Shown piece by piece: positions 9,930 to 21,737 of a stretch of 64,000 nt of DNA (within the stretch, counting starts at the first letter, position 1; each line of letters opens with the position of its first letter). Source of the stretch: Nageia nagi. Its lineage: Eukaryota; Pinophyta. The stretch lies in assembly GCA_050084985.1 (NCBI GenBank), contig JBITNC010000002.1, positions 20,212,001 to 20,276,000 of the forward strand, read 5' to 3'. A program made the position numbers and the translations under genes. The notes beneath the pieces are model-generated. The model was not told the origin of the DNA. It saw only the letters and a program-made list of their open reading frames with translations, and searched no databases.

Positions 9930-10476
9930 TGTTAGGATTTAATAAGTTTATATAAGCAAGAGCATCAGTAATTCTCTTACTCCTTAGCAAAAGAAACAAC
10001 ATTCAAAGCATACTACTGAAATCAAATAACCATGAACATTAATCACAAAAAGAGAGACACAAGAGATAACGTGGTTCACCCAATGTAGGCTACATCCACG
10101 GAGAAGCTTTCAACCCTTTTGCATATCATTCTTCAAAGTCCTCCAAGCAACAAACCAGCAGCATAACCTTGCTACAATCTTCACTTTGGAGTTACAACAA
10201 AACCTCACTACAATCTCTCTCTCTCAACAATCACAATCTACTTCACAATTGCTGTCAAAACTACAATAATACATGTCTCAACTCAAGCCTCTTATTTATA
10301 GGTACAAACTAACCCAACTTAAACCCAAGTTGGATCAGGAAGGTTGTTAGGTAACCCCCAACCCTTCTATAACTGATAACCAGGTGTCATGGCTTCTTGG
10401 CAACTGAAATTTGGTGTTAAACAGAAAGAAACTGCTCTCATATTTTCTAACCGGTTGTAGTCTCCATTTTCTAACA
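9930..10476 (-). repeat. K2 3' LTR
   Basis: 547 bases bounded on the minus strand by TGTTAGAAAATGG and AATCCTAACA. It contains CCTATAAATAAGAGGC (TATA box near 10305) and a GAGAGAGAGA tract near 10220. No partner LTR survives. Confidence 0.85.
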
Positions 10477-13210
10477 ATCTCCCACTTGGAGACTTCTTCC
10501 TCTGCAACAAGGGTCAAAAGCTTCTCATCTTGGCCTTTACTCCTTAAGACCAATCCAAGTTGAGCAAGAGCCCAACTTCTCCTTTGTAACAACTTTAGTG
10601 AACATGTCCGCAGGATTTTGAGACGTGTGAATCTTCCCCAAACTGACTGAACCATCCTCCAACGTTGTCCTGATGAAGTGGTACCTCAATTTGATATGCT
10701 TGGTTCTCGAATGGTAGGCTGAGTTCTTTGCAAGATGAATAGCACTCTAGCTATCGCTCCATAGCTTTGCATCCTTCTGCACCTTTCCCAGTTCCTCCAT
10801 CAATCTCTTCAACCAAATCAATTCTTTACTTGCCTCTGTAATCGCAACATACTCTGCCTCAGTAGTGGAGAGAGCCACAACCTGTTGGAGCTTTGAAATC
10901 CAACTCACCGCTGTACCTCCAATGGTAAACACATATCCTGTAGTGCTTCTCCCACCATCTATATCACCTGCCATGTCAGAATCAACATAACCTTGCAAAC
11001 AAGAGTTAGATCCACCAAAACATAAAGAGTAATGAGAAGTACTCCTTAAATACCTAAGGATCCATTTAACTGCTTCCCAATGCCCTTTTCCTGGATTATT
11101 CATGAATCTACTAACCACTCCCACTGCTTGTGCTATATCTGGTCTAGTGCACACCATTGCATACATTAAACTCCCAACCGTCGAAGCATAGGGAACTTTA
11201 GTCATGTACTCCTTTTCCTTATCTGTCTTAGGACTTAAATGTTTGGTGAGTTTAAAATGCTTTGCCAATGGTGTAGTTACAGATTTTGCATTATTCATAT
11301 TGAACCTTTTAAGAACCTTATCAATATAATCTTCTTGACTTAGTCTAAGCAAGTGGTTTTGTTTATCTCTTGTTATTTTCATCCCAAGTATTTGTTTAGC
11401 TTCACCCAAATCCTTCATTTCAAAAGTATTAGCCAACTTTTCCTTAAGATCAAAAATATCTTGCATACTAGATCCTGCTACCAACATATCATCCACATAT
11501 AAAAGCAAGATTACATAGTTGCCATTTGTTGTCTTCTTTACATACACACAATGATCAGATTGACATCTTACAAATTTATTTATTATCATGAAAGTGTCAA
11601 ACTTATGATACCATTGCCTAGGTGCTTGCTTCAAACCGTACAAGCTCTTTTCCAATTTACATACATACCCTTCTTTACCTTTGACCTCAAAACCTTCGGG
11701 TTGATGCATATAAATATCCTCCTCCAAATCCCCATGAAGGAAAGCTGTCTTTACATCCAATTGTTCAAGAAACAAGTTTTCAGTAGCAACAAGACTCAAT
11801 ATTGCTCTAATCGAGGTCATTTTAACAACTGGAGAAAAGATCTCATTATAATCTATACCTTTTTTCTGTTCAAAACCTTTTACCACAAGTCTTGCCTTGT
11901 ACCTTTGTCGCCCATCTACCTCTTCCTTTATCCTGTACACCCATTTGTTAGTAAGTGCCTTCTTACCCTCTGGAAGCTCAACCAAACTCCAAGTTTGATT
12001 CTTAAGTAAGGAGTCCATCTCCTCCTTCATAGCATGCTCCCACTTAATCTGTGTATCACCCTGCATAGCTTCATCAAAACATTCAGGTTCACCACCATCA
12101 GTATAAAGAATATGATAAAGAGCAGGAGAGTATCGTTTAGGAGGATTTCTAGTCCTTGAGGACCTTCTAAGTGACAAAGTTTGAGATGTTTGTGGTGGAG
12201 GTGCTTGAACATTATTATTATCAGGACCCTTATATTGATCAATATCTTCTAGAGATACAAACTTGGGTTCCTCAACATTTTGCAATCTATCTTTATACAT
12301 GCTTTTCTCATTGAATACAACATCTCTACTTCTAATGATTTTATGGTTATCAACATCCCATAACCTATATCCCAAATCATTAACACCATATCCAACAAAA
12401 TAGCATTTTTGTGATTTTGCATCAAGTTTCTTTCTATCCTCTTTATCAACATGTGCAAAAGCCTCACAACCAAAGACTCTCAAGAATGAGTAATTCACCT
12501 TTTTACCTGTCCACATCTCCTCTGGAATGCCTCCATCTAAAGCCATAGATGGACCCTTGTTAATCAAGTAAACAGCAGTGTCAATAGCATCAGCCCAAAG
12601 ATTCAAAGGAAACCCAGCATGTATCCTCATACTTCTAGCCCTTTCTAAGATAGTCCTATTCATTCTTTCTGCAACCCCATTTTCCTGTGGAGTTCTAAGG
12701 ACCACCTTAATCCTTCTAATGCCATTGTGTGAACAAAATGAATCAAACTCATTATTGCAAAATTCCCCACCATTATCGGCCTTAAGACATTTCAACTTAG
12801 AATTAGTTTCATTCTCAACCAATGCCTTCCACCTCTTAAATGTTTCAAACACATCAGATTTCTTTTTAATACAGTATACCCATGTCTTTCTAGTACAATC
12901 ATCAATAAAAGTGACAAAATAAGATGAGCCTCCAAGTGAGCAAACCTGTGCAGGACCCCACACATCTGTATGAACAAGCTCTAATTTGTGACTCTTCTTT
13001 TCTTTGCCAACTTTAAGAAAATTAACCCTTTTTTGTTTTCCATACACACAATCTTCACAAAATCCTAAATCAACTTCTTTAAGATTAGGGAGTGAACCAT
13101 TAGAGTGTAACATTTTCATACCTTTCTCACTCATATGTCCAAGTCTATTATGCCATAGTGATGTATCATTGCCTATTGAAACAAGATTCAATGAATAATC
13201 AGTTTGGGGA
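9930..13210 (-). mobile_element. K2, 5'-truncated Ty1/copia element (Tork/Tnt1-like)
   Basis: 3' LTR at 9930-10476 (minus-strand ends TGTTAGAAAA and TCCTAACA), polypurine tract CCAAGTGGGAGAT just before it, and pol at 10537-13221. The gag, protease and 5' LTR are missing: homology stops near 13210, where inverted pieces of an N1-type LTR begin. Insertion was into the left LTR of N1; CCAAT flanks the left end. The well-preserved pol suggests it is the youngest insertion in the nest. Confidence 0.85.
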
Positions 13211-13221
13211 TAAAGAGACAT
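10537..13221 (-). pseudogene. K2 copia pol: integrase, reverse transcriptase, RNase H
   Basis: An open frame of 824 codons, then TAG (10749-10747), then 69 more codons in frame to TAA at 10537. Domains in order: GAG-pre-integrase zinc finger (HNRLGHMS, CEDCVYGKQ; about residues 20-65), integrase core with D, D and E in VHTDVWGP, KADNGGEF and PQENGVAERMNRT (70-240), the IRSRDVVFNE region, reverse transcriptase with KARLVVKGFEQKKGIDYNE and active-site LLYVDDM (400-640), and RNase H with YVDSDMAGD and LSTTEAEYVA (720-820). The motifs match the Tnt1/Tork lineage. The TAG falls where the family has Gln in DSQSAI. The apparent Met start lies in captured N1 LTR sequence, so the native N-terminus, gag and protease are absent. 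Confidence 0.9.
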
Positions 13222-13325
13222 TGGAGCCTCATTTTCTCACTCCTAGACCCCTCATTGGAACTTAATGCACCCATGCTTCCCACATTGGCATGTCTAACCC
13301 CTAGGCATCCACATTGGGTATTCCC
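13211..13325. repeat. Inverted, rearranged N1 LTR pieces at the K2 breakpoint
   Basis: 13211-13233 is the reverse complement of 14639-14661 and 13237-13322 that of about 14742-14829, but the two pieces are in the wrong order for one simple inversion. They replace the 5' half of K2. Confidence 0.75.
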
Positions 13326-13541
13326 CCAATCATTATCAAGATCTCCAAGTGCAATAATAACTCCTAATCTAAACTTGGGAGGGAGATGTCCCACTTGGGC
13401 CTCACAGTGGGGTCCATTGACCCATTAAGTCTTTTATTCCAAGTTATAAACATGAAAGTACAATGCATTAAATAAAATATATTACAAGAGGAACCTATCA
13501 GTCCTCACCATTAATTACAAATAGATAAGGCGGACATCACA
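13326..13541 (-). repeat. N1 left LTR, second part
   Basis: Resumes CCAATCATTATC and matches 15010-15220, ending GGACATCACA (GATCGTCACA in the other LTR). Confidence 0.85.
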
Positions 13542-13899
13542 AAGCCTCCCCTCACGAATTGCTTGCCATCAAGAAATGGTGGAAGACTATAGTATATTGT
13601 CTTTTAAGAATCCTTCAATCCTGGGAGCTATGGTCTGTGTCAATAGAATGCAACTTCAATATTCTCCATCCAAGATAGCAATGTGGTGTTCATTGATGAA
13701 GTCTCATGCAAACTCTCTAGTTTGTTGTAGTTGTCACTCCTCATCAGCTGTTGCATGACAGTCCTCAAGGTCCATGAGAATGTATGTATATCTTTATGGA
13801 AATATACCTACAAGAACATTAAAAAAATCATGAGTGAGTGAAAATAGATGTGATGTCGGACCATCTCTAAGCTCATCATGGAGTGCCAAACTCCCCCAC
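13542..13899 (-). other. N1 interior, non-coding
   Basis: 358 bases between the LTRs. On the minus strand it starts GTGGGGGAGTTTGGC, where a primer site should be (tRNA not identified), and ends in the purine tract GTGAGGGGAGGCTT. No ORF of note. Confidence 0.7.
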
Positions 13900-15220
13900 T
13901 GTAAGCACCCAAAATATAACTCAAGTGCAAAATCAACAATATCAATTACAATCACCTGATATCAGGCCTAAGGCATCAAACACAAGCATTCAAACCCTCA
14001 AGATAGCAACATTAGCATTAGGTCATCCACTTCAAGTAATTATAATTAAAGTATGCCAACTTCTAAGCTAGGGCATCAATAATACACATGTACAACACCA
14101 AGATGCCAACATTTGGCCAATATAAGCATATATCAATGAACAACACTCCTCAATGCCAACACATGGCTCACACAAGCATACATACATAATAATACTCCAA
14201 CGATGCACAAGATAAGTATACACAACACAAGTATGAGATCTAAAGCCCCAACGGTTGTATGTGTGATTTAGAATGACAACAATACAATATCAAGCCCAAG
14301 AGGGCTGATGTTGGTCTCTAAGGAGCCAACTAGGGCACAATTTGCAAGTCTCTCATTGCTAGAACAATATCAAAACCATGGGACAGTACGCTCCCTCAAA
14401 ATTTGAATCCTCTCCATCAAAGGAGCCCTCCTCAAACCTTGGATAACCACTGAAGGTAGAAGCAATACATATAATACCATCAGGTGGGCAAGGGCGTTGC
14501 TCCAAGGCCATAGACAATCAAGATCCCTTAACTTGGAAGCCCTCCTAGATGTTGCACCTAAGGGATATGCTTAGCACCGCTAAGTCCTATTATCCTTTAG
14601 ATGATATGAAGTATAATGATAATCAAGTATATCCAACAATGAGGCTCCAATGTCTCTTTATACATTTTCTCTGTTCGGATCTCACTTAGGAGTCATCACC
14701 TAGCTCCTTTAATCCAATGTTGGCCACCTGAGGGCTTGAAATACCCAATGTGGATGCCTAGGGGTTAGACATGCCAATGTGGGAAGCATGGGTGCATTAA
14801 GTTCCAATGAGGGGTCTAGGAGTGCCATGCATGCCCACGTGGGTCTAGAAGTGCCATGCATGCCCACATGGGTCAAGGGGTCATGCATGGGGGTCTTGGT
14901 GTTAAGTTGGGCCAACGTGGGGATATGGGAGCCTCCCTAGGCTAACGCATGCATGTAGGTGTCTAGCTGATCATCTCAATGTAATAAAATACCTTAGGAT
15001 TCCCACAATCATTATCAAAATCTCTAAGTACAATAATAACTCCTAATCTAGGCTTGGGAGGGAGACCTATCACTTGGGCCTCACAATGGGGTCCATTGAC
15101 CCATTAAGTCTTCTATCCCAAGTTATAAACATGAAAGTACAATGCATTAAATAAAATATATTACAAGAGGAACCTATCGACCCTCACCATTAATTACAAC
15201 TAGACAAGGGGATCGTCACA
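13900..15220 (-). repeat. N1 right LTR, complete
   Basis: 1321 bases from TGTAAGCACCC to GATCGTCACA on the plus strand, followed by the target duplication TTTGA. Confidence 0.9.
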
Positions 15221-15225
15221 TTTGA

Positions 15226-15424
15226 CCTAGACGTCAACCTTATTGGGGCATCTTGCATTGTAATTGCTCCATCGTTAATATAATTTGAGACATTGGCACT
15301 TGTTCTCATCTTTTGCTTGTGCATTGAGATATTTTTGGCATTATTTCCTTATTTCTTACTCATTTCCTAATTCATTGTATAATTGGCTAATTATTTGGAA
15401 TAAGAAAATTTTGGGAACATCACA
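15226..15424 (+). repeat. G1 5' LTR, second part
   Basis: Continues the LTR from CCTAGACGTCAACC to TTTTGGGAACATCACA and matches 23787-23988. Confidence 0.9.
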
Positions 15425-15425
15425 A

Positions 15426-15437
15426 TGGTGTTAGAGC
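15426..15437 (+). other. G1 primer binding site
   Basis: TGGTGTTAGAGC lies one base after the LTR and differs at two positions from TGGTATCAGAGC, the usual complement of the 3' end of initiator tRNA-Met. Confidence 0.75.
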
Positions 15438-15511
15438 TATAATCCTGCCATCTTATGGCAGGATTGTTGAATGCAAGGAGGCAACATTAGGATCTAGTTT
15501 GACATAGTTGG

Positions 15512-16990
15512 ATGAATGAGTTAGAGCATTCGCATGAAGATGACGAAGAGGTGAATGAGCAAAGGACGAATCCACCTAAAGATCCAACCAAAAAGAGGTT
15601 TGATGACCTATTGAACATGATGAAAATAATTATGGAGCAAATACAACAACAAAATGAGTGCATAGCTAGGAAAGAAGGGCAAGAGAGGGACGTAGAGGCT
15701 GGAGGAAGTGGTAGGATGCCCCATACTAAAAGAACCACCTGTACTTATGAGAGGGAGCCAAGAGGAGAAGAAGCATTCATGCATAAGACTTGCGAGAAAA
15801 ACCTAGAAGAAGAAGAAGCATTCTTGCATAGATCCAGAGGCTTAGGGGATAATTGAGGAGATCCAATATTTTAGAGGTCTAGATTTACTAGAATGGTGGA
15901 CGATGGGGAATACTCACTATTAAGGATAAGATCTACCAGAGATTCACTCACCGAAGAACTAATGATGGACTTTTTTTTTTTAGAGTAATGTGTTAAAGAT
16001 GGTTTCGACACCTCCACCTCTACCACATCCTAGCAAGCCCATGTATTTGCCAAGGCAAGAGAGTAGTATGAGCTTGATATCTTCACTTGAGCTCAATTAG
16101 TTGTATCAGAAGCACTCTTTGAATTCACCAAAATTCAAGAGTGATGTCACTTTCTCCATGTATTTGGAATTTTTGGGCAAGAAAGCCAATGAGAGCCATT
16201 CTCAAGGCGGATCAAAGAAGGATAAGAGATATCTACAATAGAGGCTAAGCAGAATGCAAGTTCCCTTGTTCGATGGCAGCAACATGATGACTATAAGCGC
16301 ATGGCTACAAACGTTGCAGAAATACTTCATGCTTAGTTCCATGAATGAGGAGGATGCCATACAATTTGGCACCCTACAATGGATGGCCTAGCGTATGATT
16401 GGTGGCAACATGGGATGACTACGAAGGTTATGGAGAAGGATGATAGACTGCTTCGATCGGAAGGATCAGGATGATTACTTCATTCTGATGATAATAAAGC
16501 AAAGGGGTTTAGTGGAAGAGTATGTGGCATAATTCCAGCGGATCGCTATAATGGTTCTAACATTTCAAAGAAGAGGGTTATCTTCCTTTTCATGGAAGGA
16601 TTAGCAGAGCCATTAAGGGATTATTTAAGGCTTTCTCTCCAACATAGATGCAAGATGGCATCAAGAGGACATTAGATTTGGAACCTGGTTTGATGAGAAT
16701 CAAACCCACCATTCCAACTAGGATGGGGATGTATGGGAGAGAGACGTTGGAGGTAGGACCTCTAACCACCAAAAGGAGTCATCCGCTAGGAGAGAGGAAG
16801 ATGAACTAGAAGATAAGAAACAAGTTAAGGAAGAGGAACTTGTGCTTCAGTTGTAAAAACCCTGGGAGCTGACCATAGGTACTTAAGCAAAGGAAAAGTA
16901 CACTAAATTGAAGTGCTTTCGAAGGATAATGACTTAAATTTAGAGCTAGACTTGGGAAGAGTGGATTTAATGCAAGAATGTCTTGCTCTT
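15512..16990 (+). pseudogene. G1 gag, decayed
   Basis: ATG at 15512 opens 114 codons with the helical stretch KKRFDDLLNMMKIIMEQIQQ. Later frames give RMQVPLFDGSNM and AWLQTLQKYFMLSSM, which align with the gag at 56.7-58.6 kb (QIPMFDGVKMM, AWLH, QTYFTLNPSM), then CFDRKDQDDYF. Several stops and frameshifts. No clear zinc knuckle survives near 16850, where the relative has CFSCKK. Confidence 0.7.
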
Positions 16991-17026
16991 GATAGTAAGG
17001 ATGCCATATGAGGTATGATTGCCTGA

Positions 17027-18194
17027 CTTTATGGAGTACCCAAATACTTCACGCTTAATGTGAAGAGGATGGTTGCAAACCAATAAGTGATGATGTTGAT
17101 AGATTTAGGAGCCACACACAATTTCATTAATGAAGAATTTGTGCACAAGAAGGGACTAAAGACCAAGGAGTTTGAAGGATTCCATGTGACCAACGGTAAT
17201 GGGAAACTCTTGTTGGTGGACAAGATAGTGGAGAAGTTTGGTGTAATGGTTCATGATTATGTGGCTAAGGAAGACTTCTACATCTACCCCTTATATGTTA
17301 TTCCTCACTTGATTTTGGGAGTGCAATGGTTGTACAACTTGGGACATATCTGCTCAAATTATCAAAAGTTGGTGATAAAATTTGAAGTAGATGGGAAGGA
17401 ATACACAATGCAAGGTATCAAGGATTACTTTCCTCAACCTTCATCGATATGCTTAGAGAGAGTGTCTGAAGGCAAACCACTTGATGAAGAGGACATCACA
17501 CTAGCCATGAAGGATAATGCCCTAGAGGAGCCACGTGAGGATGTGGAGTCATCTTTAGCATTAAGAGTTGGACGTCATGAGTTGGGATGCATGTAGAGGA
17601 GATATGTGAAGTTGGAAAGGCCAATCTTTGCCTTGGAACAATTCGCCCATTTTGTGGTGCATGTTTTAAACATTGAGGGAGTTAGTAATGACCATGAGAG
17701 CTTTGGTTGGGGGTATTTCATGAATGGTAATCTTGCTTTGTTGATTTCTGATTGCATATTGGGTTTTGGTACACAATGAATCTTGGGAAAAAGTTGATAA
17801 CATTGAGGAGATTGTAGCACTCTCAATGGCTACCTTTGGTGGACTAGTGGACACATGCTTGGATGTTGAGGCTCCTGCTCCATTTGATGATGTTATTGTT
17901 GACACAAATGTGCATGTGTGGGAGATTGCATTGAAGGATGTTGAGACTCTTTTTCATTTAATGGAGGCTTCATTGAATGAAGTAGAGACTACTGTTGATA
18001 CACTCATTGATTTTCCTCCATATGAGGATGGACTTGGCACCAATATACATGCATGGAGGATGACATTGATAACTTAAGGTATGAGCAGTGCTTGGACCTC
18101 ATTTGATGAGGATTGCGAGATTGATATTCATGCTTTGAGAACAACGCATAACCATGTACTGCTTCTAGTTGCAAAAGGGGCATTAATGATCTTC
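17027..18194 (+). pseudogene. G1 aspartic protease plus N-terminal orfX, first copy
   Basis: KYFTLNVKRM and then VMMLIDLGATHNFINEEFV, the retropepsin active site with Asp-Leu-Gly-Ala where Asp-Ser-Gly-Ala is usual, and HLILGVQWLYNLG, the second conserved protease block. The frame continues without a domain break into orfX: KPLDEEDITLAMKDN, then LVDTCLDVE and VHVWEIALKDVETLF. It has a TAG at about 17594, a frameshift before 17766, and is cut at about 18194 by element C. The part from 17472 is duplicated at 21738-22459. The orfX function is unknown. Confidence 0.7.
17472..18194. repeat. Long direct duplication A, left copy flanking element C
   Basis: About 723 bases matching 21738-22459 from GCAAACCACTTGA to GGGGCATTAATGATCTTC. 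The left copy ends where C begins and the right copy begins where C ends, as with F around K1. Confidence 0.8.
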
Positions 18195-18195
18195 T

Positions 18196-19108
18196 TCATA
18201 TGATTAATGCCAAATACAATTATAGTGAGGATTTGATGAATTTTGATGCTTGTGTGGTATTTGAAGCAATTTTAATTTATTTTGTGGAGTTGTTCTACTT
18301 GAAAAATATCATAAAAATAGATCATTCATATTTGGGAAAGCATAACTTTTGATAGATACATCCAATTAAGTTGATATTTTTTTCTTTGGATGGTTGTCGA
18401 AGATACCTTTCTAATGAGTATACACATGCCTACGTTTGTTTAGGGTTTGACCTTCATTTTGTCTATTTTCCTACAAACTATCCAAATTTATAATACTGCA
18501 GGAAGAGTGTGGACGTCGTGCAAATAATCATTTAGAGTGTCCATGTTGGGGAAATAATGGAATTATGGGGTAGATCAAAGGTCACAATCATTTCAAGAAG
18601 GAAGATGAAATGTAGGGTCATTAAACAGCCATTTCAAATGAATAGTCATGATTTTTGCAGTAAATACATCCTTAGAAACTTGTTGGGGGTTGTTGAAGCT
18701 AAGAGAAGGATTTGGTTGTGCAAGAGAAGGGTTTTGATCATTGGAGCTGCAAAACAAGGCCAACCTTGGTTGTAATCTTCATTCTTGTTGCAATAATAAA
18801 ATCTAAATACTCTTGAAAGTAGAAATTTACGTGTTCTCTTTATTTATGTGTGAATGGAATATTTAATGGTTGGTTCATTGATTTGAATTTGTAATCAATA
18901 TTGCACCATGAATTTTGGAGATATAGATAATAATGAAGTTTTAAATCTGTATTTGAGGATCCAAGTAAGCCATAGGCTTCTAGTGATTGCAAATACGATT
19001 GAGATTTTGTTGGGTATTTACTAATTTATTTCAAGGGTTTTATGGTTCTCTTGTATGCCTTTAACCGGACCCAAGAGTGAAAGTAATTTGGTTGAGAAAG
19101 ACCTAACA
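18196..19108 (+). repeat. Element C 5' LTR, truncated at its start
   Basis: Shares TGATTAATGCCAAATA, CATTGGAGCTRCAAAACAAG and CCAAGTAAGCCATAGGCTT with 20935-21724. If the LTR ends at CCTAACA (19108), a primer site TGGCTCTAGAATTTGG follows two bases later (tRNA not identified) and the 3' LTR lacks its last 110 or so bases. If it ends at GATTGCA (about 18990), both LTRs end alike but no primer site adjoins. Confidence 0.6.
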
Positions 19109-19150
19109 ATTGGCTCTAGAATTTGGTTGAGAAATTAGAGAAAGATTGCT

Positions 19151-20012
19151 ATGGAGAATGATGAATTGAAGAGGAAGATTGAAAGTCTGGAAGAAACACT
19201 TTAGTATATGATTAAAGAATTTGCAGAGTTGAAGGCTACCCAGAATGTTAATGCAAGAAAGGAATCGAATTCGCGAGAGAGTTCTCATCAAGCACAAAAA
19301 TTACCTTTGAAATTGGAGGTTAAATTTGATCTCAAATTCTTTGGAGGAGAGATTGATGCAGAAAAGTTAAATCAGTGACTGAAGCATATGGAGGTATTTT
19401 TTAAAGTGCAAAAGATTGAGGATGATAATGATAAGATTCAAGTAGCTACTCTCAAATTGGAAGGACATGATTTAGTTTGGTGGAACGCATATTGTGCTGC
19501 CATCAAGAATGGTGTTGATTTTTTTGTTACCAGTTGGAGGAGTTTCAAAGAGCTTCTACAAAATCAATTTTATCCTCTTGGCCATCAACAAAACCAAACC
19601 ATGGAGTGGTTCAATTTCAAGCAACGGAAAGGGAAAAGTATCCAAGAGTACACAATTGAATTCAAAAAGAGGGTTGCATTAATTGGGCTTTCCTTGAAGA
19701 GCCAAGAGATTTTGTTGAAATACATTAGAGGTTTGCATACTTATCTTCTTCATACTATTTTGCTTTTTAATCCTTCAAATTTGGATCAAATTTGTGTTTA
19801 GGCTCAACATTTGGAAGCTCGTGGGAAATACATAACGAAGGAGAAAGATTCCAAAAGGAAGCCACAAGACAAGGATAAAATCAATGTCACAACTAAGAAA
19901 AATGAGAGTAAGAAATCTCATTGCTCACATTGTAAAAAGGAGGGTCACGATGATGGAAAGTGTTGGTATTTACATCCATAACTTAGAACAAAATGGTTTA
20001 AAGAGAAATCTA
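19151..20012 (+). pseudogene. Element C gag
   Basis: ATG at 19151. An N-terminal coiled coil (ENDELKRKIESLEETL), then the retrotransposon gag core (FDLKFFGGEIDAEKLNQ, LEGHDLVWWNAYC, QEYTIEFKKRVALIG), then a CCHC zinc knuckle CSHCKKEGHDDGKCWY near 19920-19966. In-frame stops at about 19202 (TAG), 19376 (TGA) and 19799 (TAG) and near the end make it inactive. Confidence 0.8.
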
Positions 20013-20013
20013 A

Positions 20014-20637
20014 GTGAAAAATGTAGCAGTCACACAACAGGTTGAAAGTAATCAAGAAGATATTGAGATTATTGAATTTAATTCATATGTTGATGAATGC
20101 ATAAATTGTATAGCTATGAACAACTCATCTATAAAGTGTGAAGAGGAGAAAAGGATTCAGCTATTCTACATCAAGGTTCAAGTAATGAAGACCAAGGTTG
20201 ATGCTCTTGTTGACCTTGGTTCGTAAGTAAATATGATTTTAGAGGACTTGGTGCAGAAGTTGGGGTTGGAGACTTATCTTCATTCAAAGCCATATTCACT
20301 TGGATGGGTGAGCAAACAAATCAATATGCAAGTCATGCATAAATGTAAGTTGAGGTTTTCTATTAGTGTTTATTACATTGATGTGGTTGAATTAAATGTC
20401 CCTCTGGATGTTGTCAGAATAGTATTGGGAAATTCATACTTGTTTGATAGAGATGCTATGTATCATACGAGAGAAAATAAATATAAGCTTGTAAAAGATG
20501 GTAAAAACTTTATTTTAAAGTCTCATCCAAGAAAAAATAAAACTCTTGTTAGTGAAATGGCAAACAAGGTTGTGATTAATGATTCAAGGAAACTTAACAC
20601 TTATAACAATGAAAGCTCAAGAGAAAGGACAATGTGA
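20014..20637 (+). pseudogene. Element C aspartic protease
   Basis: KVDALVDLGS then TAA then VNMILEDLVQKLGL: a retropepsin active site with Asp-Leu-Gly in place of Asp-Ser-Gly and a stop directly after it. VRIVLGNSYLFDRDAMYH is the second conserved block. The frame ends at 20637 and no downstream pol domain follows. 20640-20906 shows only scrambled low-similarity coding. Confidence 0.7.
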
Positions 20638-20916
20638 TCATACTGTAATGATAAAATCAACAAAGAGGAAGCCTAGACATCACAAGGAGGAGGAAACTTA
20701 AGCAGTAATACAAGTTCAAAAGGGATCTCACGGACCTATTGGAGGATCTCAATTACCAATCATACATATTGGAGGACTTATGACATGGAGTTCATGGACT
20801 AGTTCGGCTTATCATCCATAGGGAGAAGGATGGTATGGATCTACATGGGGGATTGTTGATCCTTTTCCTTATTTTTCATAAGCATTTAGAGACCAAATGC
20901 CTCCTCATTTGGGAGG

Positions 20917-21724
20917 TGTGATCCAAAAATGGATCATATGATTAATGCCAAATATCATTAGGGTGAGGATTTGATGAATTCTCATGCTTGGGTATTGTTT
21001 GGAGAAAGTTTAATTTATTTTATGGAGTTGTTCAACTTGGAAAATATCATAAAAATAGATCAATCATCTTTGGGAAGGCATAACTTTTGATAGAGACATC
21101 CAATTGAATCGAATCTTTTTGCAATGGATGTTCGTCGACGATATCTTTCCAACGAGCATACAAATGCCTATCTTTGATTAGGGTTTGACCTTCATTCTCT
21201 CTATTTTCCTACAAGCTATTCAAATCCAAAATACTGAAGGAAGAGCACCAACGTTGTGTAAACAATCATTTAGAGCATCCATGCTATGGAAATAATGGAA
21301 TTACAGGGCAGGTGAAAGGTCACAGTCATTTTAGGAAGGAAGATGAAATGTAGGGTCATTAAATGGCCATTTCCAATGAATAGTCATGGTTTTTGAAGTA
21401 AATACCCCCTTAGAAACTTGTTGGGGGTTGTTGAAGCTAGGAGAAGAATTTGGTCATGCAAGAGAAGGTTTCTAATCATTGGAGCTACAAAACAAGGTTA
21501 ACCTTGGTTGTAATCTTCATTCTTGTTGCAATAATAAAATCTAAAGACTCTTGAAAGTAGAAATTTATGTGTTCTCTATATTTATGTGTGAATGGAATGT
21601 TTAATGGCTGGTTCATTTTGTAATCAATATTGCACCATGAATTTTGGGGATATAGTTAGATAATAATGAAGTTTTAAATCTATATTTTAGGATCCAAGTA
21701 AGCCATAGGCTTTTGGTGATTACA
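20917..21724 (+). repeat. Element C 3' LTR
   Basis: Starts TGTGATCC after the purine tract at 20907-20916 and ends TGATTACA, then sequence A' begins within about 13 bases. Confidence 0.65.
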
Positions 21725-21737
21725 TATCAATGTGGAC

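Larger units (their letters stand above)
8846..15220 (-). mobile_element. N1, non-autonomous LTR element nested in G1's 5' LTR
   Basis: Two LTRs (8846-9929 continued to 13541, and 13900-15220) flank only 358 bases of interior (13542-13899) with no coding capacity, so this is a TRIM/LARD-like element with unusually long LTRs. On the minus strand the LTR runs TGTGA to GCTTACA, and the purine tract GTGAGGGGAGGCTT just precedes the left LTR, which sets the orientation. The 5-bp target duplication is TTTGA. The LTR resembles the 1.14-kb LTRs at 42968-44113 and 58698-59838, so N1 probably belongs with those gag-bearing relatives. Confidence 0.85.
18195..21724 (+). mobile_element. C, gag-protease-only gypsy element inside G1
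   Basis: Direct repeats at 18196 to about 19108 and 20917-21724 act as LTRs; the 3' copy follows the purine tract TTTGGGAGG and starts TGTGATCC. The 5' copy lacks the first 18 or so bases (it starts at CATATGATTAATGCC). The interior has gag (19151-20012) and protease (20014-20637) but only about 280 further bases before the 3' LTR, so there is no room for reverse transcriptase or integrase. It is flanked by the 0.72-kb duplication A, not a short target duplication. Confidence 0.7.

Noticed and set aside
10747-13221. 824-residue ORF as a functional host gene
   Set aside because: All domains are copia pol, gag and protease are missing, its start codon is in foreign LTR sequence and a nonsense codon cuts RNase H.
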